A DNA stretch of 64,000 bases from Mycolicibacterium crocinum. GTDB taxonomy: Bacteria; Actinomycetota; Actinomycetes; Mycobacteriales; Mycobacteriaceae. This document shows, in pieces, positions 58,797 through 64,000 of this stretch. A program made the position numbers and the translations under genes. The stretch lies in NCBI RefSeq assembly GCF_022370635.2, contig NZ_CP092362.2, forward strand, positions 4,960,001-5,024,000, in the 5' to 3' direction. The notes under the pieces are model-generated. The model was given only the letters and a program-made list of their open reading frames with translations. It was not told the origin of the DNA and did no database searches. Numbering within the stretch: position 1 is the stretch's first letter; every line of letters begins with the position of its first letter.

Positions 58797-60303
58797 GATC
58801 GTCGGCAAGTTCCTCTCAACGCTGCCCGAGGACGACGACCACCCCTACCGCACCGGCCCCTGGCGACCGCAGACCACCGAGTGGCGCGCTGACGACCTCA
58901 CCGTCGTCGACGGAGAGATCCCAACCGACCTCGATGGGGTGTATCTGCGCAACACTGAGAACCCGCTGCACCCGGCGCTGAAGGCGTATCACCCGTTCGA
59001 CGGTGACGGCATGCTGCATATCGTGGGCTTCCGCGACGGAAAAGCGTTCTACCGCAACCGTTTCGTCCGCACTGACGGGTTCGAGGCGGAGAACGCGGCC
59101 GGCGGCCCGCTGTGGCCGGGCCTGGCCGAGCCGCTGTCGCTGGCGAAGGTCGACTACGGCTGGGGCGCGCGCACCCTGATGAAGGACGCCTCGAGCACCG
59201 ACGTGGTGGTGCACCGGGGCACCGCATTGACGAGCTTCTACCAGTGCGGCGACCTCTACCGCGTCGACCCGTACTCCGCCGAGACGCTCGGCAAGGAGAC
59301 GTGGGGCGGCGGCTTCCCGGGCGACTGGGGCGTCTCGGCGCATCCGAAGGTCGACGAACGCACCGACGAGATGTTGTTCTTCAACTACTCCAAGAACGCG
59401 CCCTATATGCACTACGGGGTGGTGGACGCGAACAACGATCTGGTTCACTACATCGACGTTCCCCTGCCCGGCCCGCGACTGCCGCACGATATGGCGTTCA
59501 CCCGAAACTACGTGATCCTCAACGATTTCCCGCTGTTCTGGGATCCCGAACTGCTGGAGCGTGACGTGCACATGGCCCGGTTCCATCGGGACATGCCGTC
59601 GCGGTTCGCGGTGCTGCCCCGGCGGGGCACCACGGAGGCGATCCAGTGGTTCGAGGCCGACCCGACGTTCGTGCTGCACTTCGTCAACGCCTACGAGGAC
59701 GGCGACGAGATCGTGCTGGATGGTTTCTTCCAAGGCGACCCCGAACCACAAGACAACGGCACCGGCACCAAGTGGCAGCGGGCGTTCCGGTTCCTCGCAC
59801 TCGACCGCATGCAGGCCCGGCTGCACCGCTGGCGGCTCAACCTGCGCACCGGCGGACTCACCGAAGAACCGTTGTCGGACAGCATCACCGAGTTCGGCAT
59901 GATCAACACCGGTCACCTCGGTGAGCCGTACCGGTACACCTGGGCGGCCACCGGCAAGCCGGGCTGGTTTCTGTTCGACGGGCTGGTCCGCCACGACGTG
60001 CGCACCGGCAGCGAGGAGCGTTACTCCTTCGGCGAGGGGGTCTACGGCAGCGAGACGGCCATGGCGCCGCGCGTCGGCAGTCGAGCGGAGGACGACGGCT
60101 ATCTGGTCACGCTGACCACCGACATGGCCGCCGACGCGTCGTACTGCCTGGTGTTCGACGCCGCCCGGCTGGGCGACGGGCCGGTGTGCAAACTTCAACT
60201 CCCGGAACGGATCTCCAGCGGCACCCACTCCACCTGGGTCGCGGGAGAATCACTACGCCGCTGGCATACCGCGGACTCGGCCGCCGAGGCGATCGGACTG
60301 TAG
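58786..60303 (+). CDS. Carotenoid cleavage oxygenase family protein (Rv0913c-like)
   Basis: 505-residue non-haem-iron dioxygenase of the CCD/RPE65/stilbene-oxygenase family. It is a seven-bladed propeller cleaving C=C bonds of apocarotenoids or stilbenoids. The four iron-binding histidines fit SAHPKV, LPHDMAFT, VLHFVNAY and SGTHSTWV. DGVYLRNTENPLHP and AYHPFDGDGMLH are typical of the N-terminus. Cytosolic; no signal peptide. It overlaps the thiolase upstream by 11 bases and the regulator downstream by 1 base. Confidence 0.92.
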   Translation: MDTEIVGKFLSTLPEDDDHPYRTGPWRPQTTEWRADDLTVVDGEIPTDLDGVYLRNTENPLHPALKAYHPFDGDGMLHIVGFRDGKAFYRNRFVRTDGFEAENAAGGPLWPGLAEPLSLAKVDYGWGARTLMKDASSTDVVVHRGTALTSFYQCGDLYRVDPYSAETLGKETWGGGFPGDWGVSAHPKVDERTDEMLFFNYSKNAPYMHYGVVDANNDLVHYIDVPLPGPRLPHDMAFTRNYVILNDFPLFWDPELLERDVHMARFHRDMPSRFAVLPRRGTTEAIQWFEADPTFVLHFVNAYEDGDEIVLDGFFQGDPEPQDNGTGTKWQRAFRFLALDRMQARLHRWRLNLRTGGLTEEPLSDSITEFGMINTGHLGEPYRYTWAATGKPGWFLFDGLVRHDVRTGSEERYSFGEGVYGSETAMAPRVGSRAEDDGYLVTLTTDMAADASYCLVFDAARLGDGPVCKLQLPERISSGTHSTWVAGESLRRWHTADSAAEAIGL

Positions 60304-61259
60304 TGACCGATCCGCATTCCGCCGAGACGCCCACCGTCTTGGCTCCTGACAGTCCCAATGCCATCGGCCGGATGCTCGGCCTACTCGGCGACGAGTGGAA
60401 CCTGCTGATCGTCCAGCAGGCACTGCTGGGCGCAAGCCGCTACAGCCAGTTCATGTCGCGGCTGCCGATCTCTAACTCCGTTCTCACAAGCCGGCTACGC
60501 ACGCTGGTCGGCGACGGCCTGCTGACCCGCAAGGTGCATACCTCCACCCGGGCGCGCACCGAGTATCTGATCACCGACCGCGGCCGCTCACTGTGGCCGG
60601 CGCTGTTGTCGATCTGGGAGTGGGAACGCAACTGGGTCACCGACCATCCGGCCTCGCTACCGGCGATGCGTCACATGGCGTGCGGATCGCATTTCGCACC
60701 GTTGTTGCGCTGCAACACCTGTCAGGCCGTGGTCACCGGATCCGAGGTGGGGCTGCACCTGGGGCCGAGCGGGGACTGGTCGCGGTCGGCGCCTGCCGCG
60801 TCCACGCGACGCCGATCGGATCCCGAAAGCGCGGCGCGCGGTGCCGGGTTGTTCCCGGAAACCATGAGCGTATTCGGCAACCGTTGGGCCGCAGCTCTTC
60901 TGGTGGCGGCGTTCCTGGGCACCACCCGCTTCACCGACTTTCAGACCCAGCTCGGCGCCCCCCCGAGCCTGCTGGCCGAGCGGCTCCAGACGTTCTGCAA
61001 CCTCGGTGTGTTCACCACTGCGCCGGCGGAACGGTCTGGTCCTGAGCGGGCCGCCTACCTGTTGACCGAGAAGGGGCGGGCGTTCTTCCCGGTGCTGATC
61101 GCCGCGCTGCAGTGGGCGCAGTGGTGGTTCCAGGCCCCCGAGGGGCCGGCCGTGGTGATGACCCACCACGATTGCGGGTCGGGTTTCACCGGCGAACTGG
61201 CCTGCGACCGCTGCACCGAGCGGCTGAGCGGCGCCGAGGTCAGCACCGTCGCTATTTAG
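60303..61259 (+). CDS. Tandem-domain HxlR-type transcriptional regulator
   Basis: 318 residues from GTG 60303, which shares its G with the preceding TAG stop. Two HxlR winged helices occur: residues ~18-110 (GRMLGLLGDEWNLLIVQQAL ... SRLPISNSVLTSRLRTLVGDGLL) and ~190-275 (ETMSVFGNRWAAALLVAAFLG ... LGAPPSLLAERLQTFCNLGVF). Each is followed by a similar cysteine motif, CGSxF-x4-C-x2-C (CGSHFAPLLRCNTC; CGSGFTGELACDRC), probably a zinc ribbon. An internal duplication of HxlR plus ribbon explains the length. It is co-transcribed with the thiolase/oxygenase genes and is likely their regulator. Confidence 0.88.
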   Translation: MTDPHSAETPTVLAPDSPNAIGRMLGLLGDEWNLLIVQQALLGASRYSQFMSRLPISNSVLTSRLRTLVGDGLLTRKVHTSTRARTEYLITDRGRSLWPALLSIWEWERNWVTDHPASLPAMRHMACGSHFAPLLRCNTCQAVVTGSEVGLHLGPSGDWSRSAPAASTRRRSDPESAARGAGLFPETMSVFGNRWAAALLVAAFLGTTRFTDFQTQLGAPPSLLAERLQTFCNLGVFTTAPAERSGPERAAYLLTEKGRAFFPVLIAALQWAQWWFQAPEGPAVVMTHHDCGSGFTGELACDRCTERLSGAEVSTVAI

Positions 61260-61863
61260 GCGGAAGTATCTGGAACCCCTTGAGGATGGCCGCCGAATCG
61301 GTTGCGTAGGTGGGGTTGTCGGGCTTGATCGTCTGCACCGTCAATGTGCTGACGTAGTTGATATCGCCGTCTTGGTAGACCACCGCGAGTGAGCTGGCGC
61401 TGCGGGCCGGGATCTTGCCCATCGCCGGCGCAGTGTAGGAGGTCGTCTGGGCCGTCGACCCACATACCTGCGCCGGGGTGGTCTTGAGGTCCTTGACCTT
61501 CAGCCGTGCCTGCAATTGTTGGTTCTGCGCGTCGAGGATCGCCTGCGCATGGCCCACGTCGGTGCTGACCTTCTGCAGGGTGACGACGGCATTGGGCGTG
61601 AATCCCTCATCAGTGAGCCCCGGATTGCGGATGGCGTACCGGATGGACTCGGAGTCCAGTTTCGTGGTCCGCTCCCAGCCCTGCGGCTGCGGCAGTCGCA
61701 ACCTCGGCTCCTGGTCGGTCCGGCTGGGGATGTCGGTCATCGGCAATGACACCGAGTCGCACTTGGCGGCGTCGGGCTTCTTCTTGTCGTCCGAACAACT
61801 CGTGATCGTCACCGTCAGTGCGACCGCCAGAGCGGCCGACACGACTGAAGTCAGCTTGCGCAA
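61252..61863 (-). CDS. LpqN/LpqT-like lipoprotein
   Basis: 203 residues. MRKLTSVVSAALAVALTVTITSC-SDDKKK is a lipoprotein signal with the lipobox cysteine, followed by a charged linker. The body matches the LpqN/LpqT family (PQGWERTTKLDSESIRYAIRNPGL; GFTPNAVVTLQKVSTDVGHAQAILDAQNQQL). These are surface lipoproteins of unknown or host-interaction function. The start is TTG 61863, chosen because AAGGGG is spaced correctly; GTG 61869 is the alternative. The much longer open frame upstream runs over the CIRCE region and is a shadow. It overlaps the HxlR gene end by 8 bases. Confidence 0.87.
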   Translation of the reverse strand: MRKLTSVVSAALAVALTVTITSCSDDKKKPDAAKCDSVSLPMTDIPSRTDQEPRLRLPQPQGWERTTKLDSESIRYAIRNPGLTDEGFTPNAVVTLQKVSTDVGHAQAILDAQNQQLQARLKVKDLKTTPAQVCGSTAQTTSYTAPAMGKIPARSASSLAVVYQDGDINYVSTLTVQTIKPDNPTYATDSAAILKGFQILPPK

Positions 61864-61925
61864 TGTCACCCCTTCGAAAGCCCGGCCCAGCCTACCGGGG
61901 GCCGAAAAAATCTCGTCGAAAAGTG

Positions 61926-61952
61926 TTAGCACTCTCCGCCTTCGAGTGCTAA
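61926..61952. promoter_or_regulatory. CIRCE element (HrcA operator) upstream of hsp20
   Basis: TTAGCACTC (61926-61934), nine bases, and GAGTGCTAA (61944-61952) are a perfect match to the CIRCE consensus bound by the heat-shock repressor HrcA. It lies about 70 bases before the Hsp20 start codon and 63 bases upstream of the divergent lipoprotein gene. Confidence 0.95.
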
Positions 61953-62023
61953 TCTGGCGATGCACAGTAAAACTGCCCGCCAGGGTGGTGGGCTTGCGTT
62001 CAGCGATGCAGGAGGTGAGTACT

Positions 62024-62473
62024 GTGCTTCGCTTCGATCCGTTCAATGACCTTGATGCCATGGCCCGGGGATTGCTGACCAGCCAAACCGGAACCGATCG
62101 CAGCCCCCGATTCATGCCGATGGACCTGTACAAGGTCGACGACCACTACGTTCTGACCGCCGACCTTCCCGGCGTGGATCCCGGTTCGATCGACGTCAAC
62201 GTCGACAACGGGACCCTGACGCTCACGGCGCACCGCTCGGCCCGTTCCGAGGATTCGGTGCAGTGGTTGACCAGTGAGAGGTTCTTCGGCACCTACCGGC
62301 GCCAGCTGGCACTCGGCGAAGGCATCGACACCGGCAAGATCTCGGCCACCTACGAGAACGGTGTGCTGACGGTGACGATTCCGCTGGCCGAGCGCGCCAA
62401 GCCGCGCCGCATCGAAGTCACCCGTTCCGGCGAGAGCAAGCCCATCGAGGCGACGACCGTCGAAGCGGGCTGA
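62024..62473 (+). CDS. Small heat-shock protein (Hsp20 / alpha-crystallin family)
   Basis: 149 residues. ATP-independent holdase that binds unfolding proteins. The alpha-crystallin domain spans ~35-135 (MPMDLYKVDDHYVLTADLPGVDPGSIDVNVDNGTLTLTAHR ... SERFFGTYRRQLALGEGIDTGKISATYENGVLTVTIPL) with the A-x-x-x-N-G-V-L motif. It resembles the mycobacterial 18-kDa antigen group. GGAGGTGAG lies 5 bases before GTG 62024. A perfect CIRCE element upstream indicates HrcA control, and a 20-bp stem follows the stop. Confidence 0.93.
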   Translation: MLRFDPFNDLDAMARGLLTSQTGTDRSPRFMPMDLYKVDDHYVLTADLPGVDPGSIDVNVDNGTLTLTAHRSARSEDSVQWLTSERFFGTYRRQLALGEGIDTGKISATYENGVLTVTIPLAERAKPRRIEVTRSGESKPIEATTVEAG

Positions 62474-62486
62474 GCCCAACCACAGC

Positions 62487-62530
62487 GCCGAACGTCCGGC
62501 TTGGCCTGCTGGCCAGGCCGGACGTTCGGC
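62487..62530. terminator. 20-bp stem-loop terminator after hsp20
   Basis: GCCGAACGTCCGGC (62487-62500) pairs perfectly with GCCGGACGTTCGGC (62517-62530). The inner TTGGCC/GGCCAG adds six pairs (one G-U) around a TGCT loop. It begins 13 bases after the hsp20 stop. There is no T-run, and it may act in both directions. Confidence 0.75.
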
Positions 62531-62578
62531 TCACAATTCGGTGTGCGCGGTCCGGCCCGCGGCTTTAGCGTGATCGGC

Positions 62579-62869
62579 GTGGACTGGGAGTTCGAGGCCG
62601 AGGTTTTCCAGTGGCGTGGTCCGGCGCCGTACTTCTTCGTCGAGACGCCAGCGCATGTCGATGACTTTCTGCACGCCCACCTCGGTGAACTGACGTACGG
62701 CTGGGGTGTGATCCCGGCGCGGGTGCGCATCGGCGGCACCGAGGTGACGACATCGCTGATGCCGAAAGATGGCGTGTATCTGGTGCCGCTGAAGGTGGCC
62801 CTACGCCGGCCCGAAGGCATCGACGACGGTGACCGTGTCCTTGTCCGGCTGCAGGTTGGCCGCACATGA
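62579..62869 (+). CDS. DUF1905 protein
   Basis: 96 residues. The family pattern is clear (WEFEAEVFQWRGPAPYFFVETPAHVDDFLHAHLGELTYGWGVIPARVRIGGTEVTTSLMPKDGVYLVPLKVALRRPEGIDDGDRV). DUF1905 often precedes a YdeI-like domain in larger proteins; here it stands alone. The function is unknown. GTG 62579 is chosen because TAGCGT lies 7 nt upstream (leaderless). The frame extending upstream enters the terminator region. Confidence 0.82.
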   Translation: MDWEFEAEVFQWRGPAPYFFVETPAHVDDFLHAHLGELTYGWGVIPARVRIGGTEVTTSLMPKDGVYLVPLKVALRRPEGIDDGDRVLVRLQVGRT

Positions 62870-62897
62870 CGGCTGCGTCGAGATCGACTCTCCTACT

Positions 62898-64000
62898 TCA
62901 TGTTTGACGAATAAGGTCGACTGCATCGGAGGGCGGTCCGAGATAGAAGCCCTGACCGTATTCGATACCGAGACCGATGAGTGTCTGTAGCTGGCTGGGT
63001 GTCTCGACAGCTTCGGCGACCGTCTTCGCCTGCAGCTCCGAGGCCAACGATTTCAGTGCCGTCGCCATCGCACGGGCGACCGGATCGTCGTCGATGGCGG
63101 CGATCAACTCGCCGTCGATCTTGATCATCTCCGGACGCAGCCTCAGCAGCTGGGTGAAGTTGGCATAGCCTGAGCCGGCATCGTCCACCGCGACCGATAC
63201 GCCGCGATCCCGCAACGACTTCAATCCGAGCACGAGGTCAGCGGGAAACGGTTCGTGCTCGGTGATTTCTACGATCAACGCACGGTCCTGCGCAGCCAAC
63301 ACGTCCTGGATCGCCGGCTCCAGCGCCGCGCTCGGACTCAGGTTGACCGACACGGGACAATCACCGGGGATCGGACCCGCCTCGCTTAAAACCGTACGGA
63401 GCGCGGCATATTCGAGGTCGATACCGCGGCCGAGCCGACGGGCCGCGCTGAACCATTGAATCGGTGTCACCCCCGACGAGGCGGGGAAACGCATCAAGCC
63501 CTCGTAGGCCGACGTGGTCCGGTTGTCGAGACGCACGATGGGCTGGAAGACCGCCCTCAGCGCGTCCGGCTGCGCCAGCACGGCGTCCAATCGTTCCTGC
63601 AGGCGCTCGGTTTCCGCGGCTTCCGGCACCATCACCGAGGCGATGAACCGCGCGGTGAGTGCGCGCTGTCCTCGATCATCGCCGTCGGTCATCACCTGGG
63701 TCAGCAGCGCTGAGAGTTGCAGTTGCGCGCCGACCAACGCGGAGACGAACTCGCTGATGGCCAGCAGTGCGTCGAGATCGGCGTCGGTGAATGCACCCGC
63801 TGCCGACGCCGCCAACAGCAGCGAACCGATCGGGTCGCCGTGGTACATCAGCGGAATCACCGCCCAGGACCGGGTGTCCCACTGCTTGTTCACCGCGCGG
63901 ACACGTGCCGACAGCCGCTCGTCGGTCATTCCGTCGTGGATCAGCTTCGGCCGTCTTTCCCGCGCCGCGAGTCCCTGGAAGCTGCTATCGGCGGGCACCA
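62898..64000 (-). CDS. GAF - EAL-domain protein (5' end outside window)
   Basis: The frame is open past the right edge (GTG 63998 is probably internal), so the N-terminus is missing; at least 366 residues are seen. The visible N-terminal part (~1-120) is the end of a GAF domain (WAVIPLMYHGDPIGSLLLAASAAGAFTDADLDAL). Residues ~145-365 are an EAL domain: EGLMRF in place of EALLR, VSVNLSPSAAL, VEITEHE, VAVDDAGSGYANFTQLLRLRPEMIKID, KTVAEAVET, and GFYLGPPS. Most metal ligands are present, so c-di-GMP hydrolysis is plausible, but the EAL-to-EGL and AEGVE-to-AEAVE changes make activity uncertain. Confidence 0.85.
   Translation of the reverse strand, partial: VPADSSFQGLAARERRPKLIHDGMTDERLSARVRAVNKQWDTRSWAVIPLMYHGDPIGSLLLAASAAGAFTDADLDALLAISEFVSALVGAQLQLSALLTQVMTDGDDRGQRALTARFIASVMVPEAAETERLQERLDAVLAQPDALRAVFQPIVRLDNRTTSAYEGLMRFPASSGVTPIQWFSAARRLGRGIDLEYAALRTVLSEAGPIPGDCPVSVNLSPSAALEPAIQDVLAAQDRALIVEITEHEPFPADLVLGLKSLRDRGVSVAVDDAGSGYANFTQLLRLRPEMIKIDGELIAAIDDDPVARAMATALKSLASELQAKTVAEAVETPSQLQTLIGLGIEYGQGFYLGPPSDAVDLIRQT

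Overview
The window is 64 kb of high-GC actinobacterial chromosome. It is almost certainly a non-tuberculous mycobacterium of the Mycolicibacterium type. The gene set and order follow, in blocks, the Mycobacterium tuberculosis Rv0913c-Rv0952 region as I remember it: sucCD, an M23 peptidase, uvrD1, chorismate mutase, pgi, an SDR, an Fpg-like glycosylase, ligD, ku, the Rv0927c/Rv0926c pair, mntH, an Rv0923c-like protein and an Rv0914c/Rv0913c-like pair. Insertions interrupt the order. Other mycobacterial signatures are a sigK-rskA locus, a 13E12-family HNH protein with a LexA box, KstR-type operators, F420-type LLM oxidoreductases, an LpqN/LpqT-like lipoprotein and very frequent leaderless start codons. 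There is no rRNA, CRISPR array, transposase, integrase or PKS/NRPS cluster. No stretch over about 300 bases lacks a gene.

Layout. 1-10.9 kb is core metabolism and repair: a partial thiolase-like gene, sucD-sucC, an M23 peptidase with a membrane partner, a PAP2 phosphatase, uvrD1, chorismate mutase behind what looks like a ribosome-mediated attenuator, and an acyltransferase-3/SGNH protein. 11.0-20.2 kb is a compact accessory catabolic cluster: tandem-domain TetR regulator, Ltp-type thiolase, two MaoC-fold hydratase subunits, SDR, enoyl-CoA hydratase, LuxR regulator, cytochrome P450 and acyl-CoA synthetase. Related AAGTGAA/TTCACT operator-like sites lie at its promoters. 20.2-28.3 kb holds a gabD-like aldehyde dehydrogenase and pgi with interlocking promoters, an SDR, a full-length Fpg-family glycosylase, cobF and small membrane proteins. 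28.4-34.3 kb is a signalling cluster of AraC, CheB without receiver, STAS-HATPase, CheR-coiled coil-PAS, a helical protein and GAF-ANTAR, with no motility genes nearby. 34.4-39.7 kb has a KstR-box LLM oxidoreductase, echA, an SRPBCC protein, and prpE-VOC-rnhA joined by ATGA overlaps. 39.7-44.6 kb is the double-strand-break block: SOS-box 13E12 HNH protein, ligD, a small secreted protein and ku. 44.6-49.6 kb has a second KstR-box operon, two small secreted paralogues, mntH and a gamma-glutamyl two-domain fusion. 49.6-51.8 kb is a reduced sigK locus with a SigK-type promoter. 51.8-64 kb has a YbdK-type ligase, a second LLM protein, ANTAR, GGDEF and EAL proteins, tRNA-Arg(CCU) beside a decayed VOC gene, a stand-alone trpF, a thiolase-carotenoid oxygenase-tandem HxlR operon, and a CIRCE-controlled Hsp20.

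How the genes work together. UvrD1, LigD and Ku are functionally linked in mycobacterial double-strand-break repair. The P450/FadD/Ltp/MaoC cluster looks like a self-contained oxidise-activate-beta-oxidise module for a lipid or terpenoid-like substrate. The 57.6-61.3 kb operon looks like an apocarotenoid- or stilbene-type oxidation module with its own regulator. The best candidates for something undescribed are the aromatic leader-peptide attenuator of chorismate mutase, the chemosensory-like CheB/STAS/CheR cluster, the P450 catabolic regulon, the GGCT/poly-gamma-glutamate-hydrolase fusion, and a free-standing TrpF in a lineage that normally relies on PriA.
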